Shown here: in pieces, positions 1 to 7,679 of the stretch | Layout of the letters: every line of letters starts with the position of its first letter | Position numbering within the stretch: position 1 is the first letter of the stretch | Origin: an uncultured Bacteroidales bacterium | GTDB lineage: Bacteria > Bacteroidota > Bacteroidia > Bacteroidales > Paludibacteraceae | Assembly: GCA_900317345.1 (NCBI GenBank) | Contig: ONGK01000006.1 | Coordinates: 1-64,000 of the forward strand | DNA: 64,000 bases | Direction: 5' to 3' | The notes under the pieces: model-generated | What the model was told of the DNA's origin: nothing | Databases searched by the model: none | What the model saw: the letters and a program-made list of their open reading frames with translations, nothing else | Position numbers and translations under genes: made by a program

Positions 1-1
1 T

Positions 2-352
2 ACATTCCTCAATTATAATATTCCGCCACAAGAAGTGAATGATTTATATGCGCGTACGAAGATAGCGCTCAATATTCATCATAAACAGACCTTTAATGGC
101 GCAAACCAACGGTTCTTTGAGGCAAGCGGGGCAGGGGCATATCAGATATGTGATGCCAATCCGTTTATTCGCTCTGTTTTCGCTAATGGTGAGATAGGTA
201 TATATGAGAACGAAAAACAAATGTATTCGCTTATAGACTATGCATTATCCCATGATATGTCCGAAAATATAAATCGGGCATATGATGTGATTATATCAAG
301 ACACACATTCTTGATTCGCGTGAAACAGATGCTGGAACTACTTGAGAAATGA
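2..352 (+). CDS. CgeB-like glycosyltransferase, C-terminal part
   Basis: The reading frame is open from the first bases of the window, so the 5' end lies outside it; a GTG at 35 is internal to the frame and is not needed as a start. The visible part matches the C-terminal half of CgeB/GT-B family 1 enzymes: an asparagine-histidine-rich 'KIALNIHH' strand, 'RFFEASGAGAYQI' in the nucleotide-sugar pocket, then 'HTFLIRVKQML' near the end. It probably transfers a sugar to a surface glycan. The stop overlaps the next gene's start by four bases (ATGA), so the two are translationally coupled. Base composition is AT-rich compared with the housekeeping genes further on. Substrate unknown. Confidence 0.75.
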   Translation, partial: TFLNYNIPPQEVNDLYARTKIALNIHHKQTFNGANQRFFEASGAGAYQICDANPFIRSVFANGEIGIYENEKQMYSLIDYALSHDMSENINRAYDVIISRHTFLIRVKQMLELLEK

Positions 353-1440
353 AACTTCTATTTATTACATACAAGCGTTTAGGAAGCGTTATGGAGGGAG
401 GCGGACAAGGTGCATTGAAAAATTATAATGCGCTTTGTGCAACATTGGGAGCAGAGAGTGTGACTCCCTATTATGTGCATGATGATGATAAAAAACGCTC
501 TTTATTGAGTTATTTAGAAGGCATAGTTTATACGCCTTTCGGGTATTATTTCGGTCTCACGCCGCGCAAGGTTAGAAAGATTATTGCGATGGCTTTCCAA
601 TATGACTATGTGTTTATAGACCGAAGTTTATTCTGCATTATAGCCAAGAAACTAAAAGAATGTAATTATCGCGGTAAGATTATCACCTATTATCATAATA
701 TTGAGGCTGTATATATTGATGCCAAAGTGGGCAAAAATATACCCTTTAGAAATGTGCTCATCAATTGCGCTGATAGAAACGACCGATGGGGATGTCTCTA
801 TTCAGATTATGTGATTGCACTAAACGAACGTGATAATACAGAATTGCAAAAACGCTATGCGCGGAGTGCAGATGCTTTAATTCCTGTAGCATTGCGAGAC
901 CAACTAACAAGTCATTCTGACAAATCTATGATGACAGCAAAAAGGCCTGTATGTTTATCTATCGGAGCTTATTTTGCGCCAAACAATGAGGGCATTTTAT
1001 GGTTTGTAAAAAATGTGTTGCCTCATGTGGATGTGGATTATAAGATAGTAGGAAAAGGAATGGCGCAATTAAAAAGAGAGAATCAAGAATTGCTTAAAGA
1101 CATAGAAGTTGTTTCCGATGCGCCATCGTTAGCTCCATACTTCGAAGAATCGGATATTATGATACTTCCAATATTCTCCGGTAGCGGCATGAAAGTAAAG
1201 ACCTGCGAGAGTTTGATGTTTGGCAAGAATATTCTTGCAACAGACGAGGCATTGGAAGGATACCGGATTAAGGAAGGCGTAAGCGCCTGGAGATGTAATA
1301 CACCGGAAGAGTTTATCGCGTGTATCAATGACTTTGCAAAACATCCGCGCACGCGATTTAACATGCACGCTCGGCAATGTTTTTTAGATAACTATTCCAA
1401 TGAAGCGGTAGAAAAGAAATATAAAGAGTTGCTCAGCTGA
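349..1440 (+). CDS. Glycosyltransferase, GT4/GT1 type
   Basis: 363 residues, GT-B fold by motif: an N-terminal Rossmann half starting 'MKLLFITYKRLGS' with a glycine-rich loop (EGGGQGA), and a C-terminal half with 'GSGMKVKTCESLMFGK', the usual nucleotide-sugar-binding stretch containing the conserved Glu. Soluble or peripheral cytoplasmic enzyme, likely for O-antigen, capsule or glycoprotein glycan assembly. It overlaps the preceding CgeB-like gene by 4 bp. The gene is AT-rich. Its last five codons (KELLS) and stop lie inside a perfect palindrome shared with the convergent yfhO-like gene. Donor and acceptor cannot be told from sequence. Confidence 0.85.
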   Translation: MKLLFITYKRLGSVMEGGGQGALKNYNALCATLGAESVTPYYVHDDDKKRSLLSYLEGIVYTPFGYYFGLTPRKVRKIIAMAFQYDYVFIDRSLFCIIAKKLKECNYRGKIITYYHNIEAVYIDAKVGKNIPFRNVLINCADRNDRWGCLYSDYVIALNERDNTELQKRYARSADALIPVALRDQLTSHSDKSMMTAKRPVCLSIGAYFAPNNEGILWFVKNVLPHVDVDYKIVGKGMAQLKRENQELLKDIEVVSDAPSLAPYFEESDIMILPIFSGSGMKVKTCESLMFGKNILATDEALEGYRIKEGVSAWRCNTPEEFIACINDFAKHPRTRFNMHARQCFLDNYSNEAVEKKYKELLS

Positions 1441-1450
1441 GCAACTCTTT
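1423..1450. terminator. Perfect 28-bp palindrome, bidirectional terminator
   Basis: Arms AAAGAGTTGCTCAG and CTGAGCAACTCTTT form an uninterrupted inverted repeat with A-runs on one side and T-runs on the other, so it can work as an intrinsic terminator in both directions. It contains both stop codons of the convergent genes, which overlap by 8 bp. Because it is symmetrical it encodes the same C-terminus, KELLS-stop, on both strands. Confidence 0.85.
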
Positions 1451-2413
1451 ATTACTTATTGATTTCCATAATTTCCATCCCAAACATCCTGCGCTTATCA
1501 GAATGGTAAGAATGGCGAGCGTAATACTAAGCCACTCCCACTTTAATATACCTGGCACAAATTCCATGGTGATAGTATGTTCGCCGGCGGGAATGATTGC
1601 TGCGCGGAGAATGTAGTTAACACGACCAAGAGCTATCTCTTTTTCATCCACATAAATATGCCATCCTTCCGGATAGTATATCTCTGAGAAGACAGCAACG
1701 CGGTCTGCTGAGGCTGTGGAACGATAGGTAAGTGCGTTAGGTTGATATTCTGTCAATACAATCTCATCGCCTTCACTCGGCTGAGGCTCGCATGTTAGAA
1801 CCTCGCGGAACTTCTCGTCTGCAATTGCCGTTTTGCTCAAATCCAATGTATTGAGCGCTGCGCTCTCATCATCTGGTGTCGGAACAAACTGCACATCGTT
1901 TACAAACCATGCATTTCCCATCGCATCCGGATTCGGGTACACGCCTTGACGAGTGACGATATACTTGGTGTTGAGCATGTTGAGTACATTCCAGTTCATC
2001 TTGCTGATATGCTCATCAATGAGGTCTTGGTATCGACGTAGCTTGACAGCAGAGTAGCCACCGATAGATTTGAGACGATAACTGGTACGAGCATCATTGA
2101 ATGTATTCGTGTTTAGATTCAGTACACGGTAGTCAAGGCTCTTGTCTTGCAGAATCTGTTCTTCCCAGGGCTGCATAGCGAAATAAGCATCTGCATCCTT
2201 CGGCTTCACAAAATTATCGTTGTTAAAGAAGCGCTTGTCTACAGGAACCATGTCAAACAATATTAACACTGTTAAGCCAGTGTAAAATATTGTATTTGTG
2301 ATTTGTGATTTGTGATTTGTGGCTTGGCTCCATGCATACCAGAAAGTGAGTGCAAAGCCCAATACTAGCATCGTATAACCACTGTGGCAGTTGACCTTTC
2401 CATTGTGTATCAT
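1433..2413 (-). CDS. YfhO-like membrane protein, C-terminal piece (frameshifted)
   Basis: This frame carries the C-terminal part of a Bacteroidota YfhO-family (GT-C-like) membrane protein. Homology-like sequence begins near 2366 ('LVLGFALTFWYAW'); upstream residues to the ATG at 2413 are an out-of-frame shadow of the N-terminal piece. It has a TM segment, a heptanucleotide-repeat stretch encoding 'TNHKSQITN', a TM segment, 'DMVPVDKRFFN' (a typical family signature), a soluble domain and a last TM helix with a basic tail. YfhO proteins are linked to glycosylation of wall polymers. The intact ancestor would span 1433..3821; see the N-terminal piece for the lesion. Confidence 0.7.
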   Translation of the reverse strand: MIHNGKVNCHSGYTMLVLGFALTFWYAWSQATNHKSQITNTIFYTGLTVLILFDMVPVDKRFFNNDNFVKPKDADAYFAMQPWEEQILQDKSLDYRVLNLNTNTFNDARTSYRLKSIGGYSAVKLRRYQDLIDEHISKMNWNVLNMLNTKYIVTRQGVYPNPDAMGNAWFVNDVQFVPTPDDESAALNTLDLSKTAIADEKFREVLTCEPQPSEGDEIVLTEYQPNALTYRSTASADRVAVFSEIYYPEGWHIYVDEKEIALGRVNYILRAAIIPAGEHTITMEFVPGILKWEWLSITLAILTILISAGCLGWKLWKSISNKELLS

Positions 2414-3821
2414 AGGAACTGGTCATATCGAAACTGCCGGCAAAGAGTGCTGCAAACAGACATATTCCGGCTGTCACGCCTCCGGCAATATAGAGACTTT
2501 TGCGCAGTTTGGGCCATTCCACTTCTCCATTGATGATGCGTTGCAGACCTAAGAAACCTAATAACGGCATTGTGATTTCTGCTACCACTAAAATCGACTC
2601 CACTGCGCGGAACTTATTGTACATCGGGAAATAGTTGAAGAACAATTCTGTGAGCCACATCATATTCTTTCCCCAAGCGAGGAAGATAGACATGAGTGTA
2701 GCGAAAAGCAATGCCCATTTATACGGACCGGGCACAATAAGCAGACCGAGCAGGAAGAGGAAGCATACAATGGCTCCGACATATACGGCGCCGCTGGTAA
2801 ATGCTTTCTCTCCATGATAGGTAGGTGCACTCTTACAGAATTGCTCGGCATCGCGTTTGGGCACTCCTTGCTTACGCATAGCCTGGCTCAATTGCGAGTC
2901 CTTACCTAAGTTATAGCCACTCGCACCGCCTTCCCAGTTCGGGATGAGGAGTGTCATCGTTTCGCCTTTGCCGTAACTCCAGTCGGTGGCATATTTGATG
3001 TCAAGACCTTCGGCCGGTTTGTCTTGCGCTTGTTTGGTTAGCTCGCTATGCCCGCCACGCATGGTCTCTTTGAGATAGTCCTGATTCATGCGCATGCTGG
3101 TATATCGTGAACCGTAGATGATACCGCCGCACATGACAAGCAGCGCGAGCGTGATTCCAAGCTCTTTCCACGACTTCTGTTGACCGGCGATAACGATCTC
3201 TGCAATACCCATTACACCAAGCAGCATACCAATATAATAGGTCATCTGTGGGTGAAGGAGAATACCATAAGGAGCGAAGAAAAGAATCAATGCTATTCCA
3301 AGCCAATATTTTTTTCTGAATAGTGCATAAGTTCCTCCGATAATAGAAGCTAATGCTCCTAAAGCGAATGCTTTCGTCATATGTCCCGCAGGAATAATAA
3401 GCATGAAATAAGTGCTGAGCATTAAAGCAAGTGCTCCAATAATGCTTAACCAAGGGTTAACATTGAAACATATGAGCATTAAAAAGAAGCATAGACCATA
3501 TAAGAAAAGTATCGCCCGAGGTTCTCCTAAAATATTCTCTGCTAATACTCTTTTCCACCAACCCACGATGCGCCCGGATTTAAGGCTACTTGCAATTTGG
3601 AATGTAGGCATGCCTCCGAACATGGAGTTCGTCCACCAAGTAATTTCTCCTGTTTCTTGACGATATTCCAACGCTTCCTGAGCAGCACCTTTCCAGTTGT
3701 TGACATCTCCGGCCTGCAGCACTTTGCCTTCCAGAATAGGGCTGCAATACAATACGGCGAAGCCGATAAACACTACTAATGCCACCAAATATGGGGCGAG
3801 TTTTTTCCAATCTATCTTCAT
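2253..3821 (-). CDS. YfhO-like membrane protein, N-terminal piece (frameshifted)
   Basis: 522-residue frame with about ten predicted TM helices, starting 'MKIDWKKLAPYLVALVVFIG' and carrying the family's periplasmic loop ('GEITWWTNSMFGGMPTFQ'). Family-like sequence stops at 'LPQWLYDA' (about 2367); the rest of this frame is out-of-phase translation. The expected stretch of roughly 20 residues between 'LPQWLYDA' and 'LVLGFALTFW' is absent and the phase changes, so this is a deletion plus frameshift, 45 bp before a heptamer array. The start overlaps the merR stop by 4 bp. Either a real loss-of-function allele or an assembly fault. Confidence 0.75.
   Translation of the reverse strand: MKIDWKKLAPYLVALVVFIGFAVLYCSPILEGKVLQAGDVNNWKGAAQEALEYRQETGEITWWTNSMFGGMPTFQIASSLKSGRIVGWWKRVLAENILGEPRAILFLYGLCFFLMLICFNVNPWLSIIGALALMLSTYFMLIIPAGHMTKAFALGALASIIGGTYALFRKKYWLGIALILFFAPYGILLHPQMTYYIGMLLGVMGIAEIVIAGQQKSWKELGITLALLVMCGGIIYGSRYTSMRMNQDYLKETMRGGHSELTKQAQDKPAEGLDIKYATDWSYGKGETMTLLIPNWEGGASGYNLGKDSQLSQAMRKQGVPKRDAEQFCKSAPTYHGEKAFTSGAVYVGAIVCFLFLLGLLIVPGPYKWALLFATLMSIFLAWGKNMMWLTELFFNYFPMYNKFRAVESILVVAEITMPLLGFLGLQRIINGEVEWPKLRKSLYIAGGVTAGICLFAALFAGSFDMTSSYDTQWKGQLPQWLYDASIGLCTHFLVCMEPSHKSQITNHKYNILHWLNSVNIV
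2294..2321. repeat. Heptanucleotide tandem repeat (ATTTGTG)x4
   Basis: Four perfect copies of ATTTGTG inside the yfhO-like gene. On the coding strand the unit reads CACAAAT, with a seven-residue translation period (N-H-K-S-Q-I-T). Because 7 is not a multiple of 3, a one-copy change shifts the frame, which makes the site a possible slippage or phase-variation tract. Confidence 0.9.
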
Positions 3822-4147
3822 TGTTTTATCATGTTGCGGATTTCACATAGTTCTTCTTTGACGCGGAGGAGGATGTCGATGGCCGATTGACGCTCATCCG
3901 AATGCTTGTTATTCGCGCGGAGTTCTTTGCGGATGGCCTCTATGCGCGTAATTTTCAGTTCATCGCGGATATATTTGATACGTTTGATGACTTCCTGATC
4001 TTCGCGCGTGTAATAACGGTTGCCATGCCCGTCTTTGCGCGGACTTAACTCATCAAATGCCTTCTCCCAGAAACGCAGTGTAGAAGCCGGAATACCGGTT
4101 TCCTTCTCCGTCTCGCGTAGCGAGTAATATATCTTTTCGCCATCCAT
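3818..4147 (-). CDS. MerR-family transcriptional regulator
   Basis: 109 residues. The N-terminal winged-helix matches MerR: 'YYSLRETEKETGIPASTLRFWEK', then 'NRYYTREDQEVIKRIKYI'. A C-terminal amphipathic helix (residues about 70-109) can serve as the antiparallel dimerisation coiled coil. No effector domain follows, as is usual for the short MerR-like regulators that accompany peptidoglycan or envelope genes in Bacteroidota. It sits 42 bp downstream of mltD and overlaps the yfhO-like gene by 4 bp. Target and signal unknown. Confidence 0.85.
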   Translation of the reverse strand: MDGEKIYYSLRETEKETGIPASTLRFWEKAFDELSPRKDGHGNRYYTREDQEVIKRIKYIRDELKITRIEAIRKELRANNKHSDERQSAIDILLRVKEELCEIRNMIKQ

Positions 4148-4153
4148 AGTGTC

Positions 4154-4190
4154 TTTCTACTTTGAGCAAAGTGGTCTTTCTACTTTCTAC
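4154..4190. repeat. TTTCTAC heptamers with CTTTGAGC hairpin spacer
   Basis: One TTTCTAC copy (4154-4160), a spacer TTTGAGCAAAGTGGTC, then two tandem TTTCTAC copies (4177-4190) that reach the mltD stop codon. The same CTTTGAGC...GGTCTTTCTAC arrangement recurs at 17026-17071 and 21219-21259, each time at the 3' end of a minus-strand gene. Confidence 0.8.
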
Positions 4191-5614
4191 TATTTACAGA
4201 TTTTCAGTTTCTTTCCCTCGCGGATATTGTCGTTTTTGAGGCCATTCCATTGTTTGAGTTGCTTAACAGAGCAATGGAATTTCTTGGCAATACCGCCGAG
4301 CGTGTCGCCTTTCTTAATCGTATAGTATGTCACGCCGTTCACGCGGTAGGCACCGGTGATGGAGGTTACTTTCGCCAAGTCTATCTCTGCGCGGCGGTTG
4401 TTAATCAGGCTATCGGCCTTGTAGGCCATAATACTATCCTGCATATCGATGAATGCGCCCATTTTCTCTGCCGGCAAGCAAAGAGAGTAGGTGTTTCCAC
4501 CGGGAAGAATATCACGCGAATACTGCGGATTGAGGCGGCGCAATTCATCCATAGATATATTCAGGTTCTCGCTCACCTGCTGCAAGTGCATGCGTTGATT
4601 CGTGCGGATGGTGTCAGTTATCATGGTTCGCTCTATCGGCGCCTTGCAAATTCCATGCTCCTGCCCATAGTTCATCGCATAATTGGCAGCAATGAAGATA
4701 GGCACATAGTTACGCGTCTCGCGAGGCAGATAAGGATAGATAGACCAGAAATCGCGCTTGCCGCCTGCACGCCGAATAGCTTTGTTCACATTGCCGCTAC
4801 CGCAGTTATACGCCGCTATGACGAGATTCCAATCCCGATAGATGGCATACATACTGGTCAGGAAACGGCACGCTGCATCGGTCGCCTTGACAGGGTCCAT
4901 TCGTTCGTCCACCAGTGAGTTGACTTCCAATCCGAAGAGCTTGCCCGTTGCCGGCATGAACTGCCATAGACCTGCTGCCCCGGCATGTGAACGCGCCATC
5001 GGATTGAGCGCCGACTCGATAATCGGCACATATTTCAGTTCGTATGGCAGTTGGTAACGTCCTAACGCCTCCTCGAAGAGCGGAAAATAATACTCGCTCA
5101 TCCGCATGAGCCGCGCCACTTGCTTCGGGCTACGCTTGACATACCGTATGATGAACGCCCGAACGCGCTCGTTGTATGGCAGTTCAATCACGCAAGGCAG
5201 GGCCTGTAAGCGTGCCTTATAGACCGAGTCGGGTAGGATAGTGGTGTCATGAACCGCGATGCAGTCGGTAGTATCCAACCAACTGAGCGACCAATCCAAT
5301 GCCCGCATCTCGAGATCGGAAATAGTGGCATCTTCCGACCAGAATGTATAATACGGAATGATGGGTACGATGGTATCTTCCATCGGCACACTGTCTGCTA
5401 CCTCCAGTGGAACTAACTCTAAGGACTCAATGCTCATAGAGTCCAGCGCGAGACTGTCCATGGCTATACTATCCATGACTACACTATCCATGGCCATGCT
5501 CTCGATAGCGATGCTATCTGCAGCAATGCTGTCCACGGCCAAACTATCCACGGTTTGCGCCTGCGCATAAAGGCCAGCGCACAACGCACAAAATATGCTA
5601 ATTATCTTCTTCAA
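4190..5614 (-). CDS. mltD: Membrane-bound lytic murein transglycosylase, MltD type, with LysM
   Basis: 474 residues. A signal peptide (residues 1-19) is followed by a low-complexity stretch of about 45 residues built on DSxAx/DSxx units (about 22-66). The transglycosylase SLT domain is at about 185-300, with the catalytic Glu in 'PIIESALNP' (E200) and the family signatures 'AGAAGLWQFMPATG' and 'AYNCGSGNV'. One C-terminal LysM domain ('YTIKKGDTLGGIAKKF', about 430-474) binds glycan strands. It cleaves peptidoglycan to 1,6-anhydromuropeptides in the periplasm. Its start overlaps the DUF5683 gene by 4 bp, in the conserved parA-parB-DUF5683-mltD order of Bacteroidales. Confidence 0.92.
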   Translation of the reverse strand: MKKIISIFCALCAGLYAQAQTVDSLAVDSIAADSIAIESMAMDSVVMDSIAMDSLALDSMSIESLELVPLEVADSVPMEDTIVPIIPYYTFWSEDATISDLEMRALDWSLSWLDTTDCIAVHDTTILPDSVYKARLQALPCVIELPYNERVRAFIIRYVKRSPKQVARLMRMSEYYFPLFEEALGRYQLPYELKYVPIIESALNPMARSHAGAAGLWQFMPATGKLFGLEVNSLVDERMDPVKATDAACRFLTSMYAIYRDWNLVIAAYNCGSGNVNKAIRRAGGKRDFWSIYPYLPRETRNYVPIFIAANYAMNYGQEHGICKAPIERTMITDTIRTNQRMHLQQVSENLNISMDELRRLNPQYSRDILPGGNTYSLCLPAEKMGAFIDMQDSIMAYKADSLINNRRAEIDLAKVTSITGAYRVNGVTYYTIKKGDTLGGIAKKFHCSVKQLKQWNGLKNDNIREGKKLKICK

Positions 5615-6252
5615 AACTGTATTGCTAATTTAATTTCCGCACTCCGTTGGTGCTGTATATCATAATAAATCTGCGGTTCCACATTGAGCGTCAGGTCCGG
5701 CGAGATGTCGTAGTCAAAAAGCTGAGCGTCCACATAGGCATCAATCAGACTCAGGGCGTATACGACAACCGTTGCCAAGATGGAGTAATCGCGGTAACGT
5801 CTGTAAATCGTTTGGCGGTTTTTGAGCGTGTTCATCCATGTCGAGGCTCCGCCGACGCGCGATAGGTCGTAACCTTCCGGCAGGACGGCGATATAACTCT
5901 TGCTCGGGTCTTCGCTCACACTACCCATCTGCACATCTCTATACAGGTCTATATAGGCTTGCTTGTAGCCATTGTAGCGGTTCTGCATCATACTGACGGC
6001 ATATCCGCAACCCATGAACGCGCCATACACAATCGGCAGTTTCCAGTAGGACTTGTTGTATATTTGACCTGCGCCGGGACATATGGCGCCCAACCACACT
6101 GCTTTAATGGCGTCCGGCTTTTTGGTGAGGTCGATGTAATACTTGTAATCCTCCTCACTGGTTGTGGTGTCCGGGCGGTGGTAAATGGTGTCCTGTTGGG
6201 CATGCAGCACCATCGGGAGCAACAGCAGTACTATGGAAAACCAATGTCTCAA
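5611..6252 (-). CDS. DUF5683 domain-containing membrane protein
   Basis: 213 residues with an N-terminal signal peptide ('IVLLLLPMVLHAQ'). The core 'KAVWLGAICPGAGQIYNKSYWKLPIVYGAFMG' is written here only in part: 'GAICPGAGQIYNKSYWKLP' identifies DUF5683, a Bacteroidota envelope family with several TM segments. Function unknown. It overlaps parB upstream and mltD downstream by 4 bp each; this order is conserved in the order and hints at a link between chromosome segregation and wall remodelling, which is inference only. Confidence 0.85.
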   Translation of the reverse strand: MRHWFSIVLLLLPMVLHAQQDTIYHRPDTTTSEEDYKYYIDLTKKPDAIKAVWLGAICPGAGQIYNKSYWKLPIVYGAFMGCGYAVSMMQNRYNGYKQAYIDLYRDVQMGSVSEDPSKSYIAVLPEGYDLSRVGGASTWMNTLKNRQTIYRRYRDYSILATVVVYALSLIDAYVDAQLFDYDISPDLTLNVEPQIYYDIQHQRSAEIKLAIQF

Positions 6253-6785
6253 CCTAAACGTCCGATGATTTGTTTCAACTCTTGCTCGTTGGCAAAAGCG
6301 ATAACTACTTTACCATTCTGCACTTTTACTTTGAGCCCTGTCTTCTCGTTCAACTCTTTCTCCAGAGTAGCGTACGGATTGGCGTTTTTGTCCTTAGGTT
6401 TCTTGCTCTCCGTCTTCTCCGCCTGCGCCAGCTCTTCCACTTTACGCACAGACAGACCTTCTTTCAAGATACGCTGATATAGAGCCAACTGCCGCTCCGC
6501 TGAAGGAGAAGCCAGGATAGCACGGGCATGCCCCATCTCTATTTTCTTCTCCTTGATACCCACTTGTATCTCTGCCGGCAGTTTGAGTAGGCGGAGATAG
6601 TTGGCAACCGTTGCGCGTTTCTTGCCCACGCGCTCAGACATACGCTCCTGCGTCAGGTTGTAATCGTCCATCAGCCGTTGGTAAGCAAGGGCTATCTCGA
6701 TGGCAATTGTCACGCAGCGTGATGGGTGAGATAACACCATGCTCACGGATGGAATCCGCCAACTCTTGCAATGCTTCTTCATCAA
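6249..6785 (-). CDS. parB: ParB, C-terminal piece (deletion/frameshift)
   Basis: Family-like sequence runs from about 6704 ('AIEIALAYQRLMDDYNLTQ') to the stop: the central HTH ('QERMSERVGKKRATVANYL'), 'EMGHARAILA', and a C-terminal dimerisation domain. Residues encoded upstream of 6704 in this frame are a shadow. Normal ParB has some 50-55 residues between 'ITLR' and 'AIEIALAYQ', including the GERRYRA CTP-binding motif and 'ENIQREDLN'; here that segment is missing and only seven bases separate the two flanks. The protein made from this piece would keep the parS-binding HTH but not the CTP-switch domain. Confidence 0.8.
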   Translation of the reverse strand: MMKKHCKSWRIPSVSMVLSHPSRCVTIAIEIALAYQRLMDDYNLTQERMSERVGKKRATVANYLRLLKLPAEIQVGIKEKKIEMGHARAILASPSAERQLALYQRILKEGLSVRKVEELAQAEKTESKKPKDKNANPYATLEKELNEKTGLKVKVQNGKVVIAFANEQELKQIIGRLG

Positions 6786-6921
6786 AGGTCCTACGCGGCT
6801 GGTCCGGGTTAGCGACTATAGCGCTGAGCTCAATCTCCGAAATCGAACTGCTGCCGTTGGTATCTACATGCGAGGTGTCGATTAATGCATCCAAACCTCG
6901 TCCTAAACCTGTCTTTTTCAT
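6634..6921 (-). CDS. parB: ParB, N-terminal piece (deletion/frameshift)
   Basis: Starts with the canonical ParB N-terminus ('KKTGLGRGLDALI', the ParA-stimulating tail with its conserved basic residues), then 'ANPDQPRRTFDEEALQEL' and 'HGVISPITLR' up to base 6712. After that the frame leaves ParB and ends at an out-of-phase stop. The ATG overlaps the parA stop by 4 bp. Together with the C-terminal piece this is one gene, 6249..6921, lacking the GERRYRA box. ParB is widely conserved, so loss is unexpected; misassembly should be excluded first. Confidence 0.8.
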   Translation of the reverse strand: MKKTGLGRGLDALIDTSHVDTNGSSSISEIELSAIVANPDQPRRTFDEEALQELADSIREHGVISPITLRDNCHRDSPCLPTADGRLQPDAGAYV

Positions 6922-7679
6922 TGTTTTCTAATCAATTCTTTTGCTAAATCCCGATAATTGCGTGCGCCCTTGGAACTTGGGTCATACTCGAGTACCGACA
7001 CACCGTGCGAAGGAGCCTCGCTGAGGCGGACATTACGCGCAATGACGGTGTTGAAAACCAAGTTGCCGAAATGACGCTTAACCTCCTCGTATACCTGATT
7101 GCTCAAGCGCAGACGGTTGTCGTACATGGTCAACAAGAATCCTTCAATCTTCAACTGCGGGTTGAGTTTTGACTTGATAATCTTGATAGTATTGAGCAGT
7201 TTGGCGATACCTTCCAGAGCAAAGAACTCGCATTGCACAGGGATGATCACACTATCGCTGGCGGTTAAGGCGTTCACCGTTATCAGGCCCAGCGACGGAC
7301 TGCAGTCAATCAAGATATAATCGTACTCGTCGCGCACTTTATTCAGCACATTTTTTAATAACTGCTCGCGGTGCTCCATATTCAGCATCTCGATTTCTGC
7401 GCCCACGAGGTCAATATGGCTCGGAATAAGGTTGAGGTTCTGTGTGCCGGTTTCTACTATTGCGGAGTGCGGGTCCACATTGTTCACGAGGCACTCGTAG
7501 ATAGTGTTGTCCAGATCACGAATCTCCACACCGAGGCCGGATGACGAGTTCGCCTGCGGATCCGCATCGATGAGCAGCACACGCTTGCCTTCTTGGGCGA
7601 GTGCGGCGGCTAAGTTGATGGAGGAAGTCGTTTTGCCGACGCCTCCTTTTTGGTTCGCTAATGAAATAATCTTACTCAT
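6918..7679 (-). CDS. parA: ParA/Soj chromosome-partition ATPase
   Basis: 253 residues from the ATG at 7679; the frame runs on upstream but those codons belong to the overlapping GT9 gene. Deviant Walker A 'KGGVGKTT' (residues 11-18), 'LLIDADPQANSS' switch I region and 'YILIDCSPSLGL' Walker B identify a chromosomal Soj-type ParA. It binds DNA non-specifically in an ATP-dependent way and moves ParB-parS complexes. The start overlaps the GT9 stop and the stop overlaps parB, 4 bp each. The gene itself looks intact although its partner is broken. Confidence 0.95.
   Translation of the reverse strand: MSKIISLANQKGGVGKTTSSINLAAALAQEGKRVLLIDADPQANSSSGLGVEIRDLDNTIYECLVNNVDPHSAIVETGTQNLNLIPSHIDLVGAEIEMLNMEHREQLLKNVLNKVRDEYDYILIDCSPSLGLITVNALTASDSVIIPVQCEFFALEGIAKLLNTIKIIKSKLNPQLKIEGFLLTMYDNRLRLSNQVYEEVKRHFGNLVFNTVIARNVRLSEAPSHGVSVLEYDPSSKGARNYRDLAKELIRKQ

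Noticed and set aside
2294..2321. Heptamer array as CRISPR
   Set aside because: Unit too short, no spacers, no cas genes in the window.
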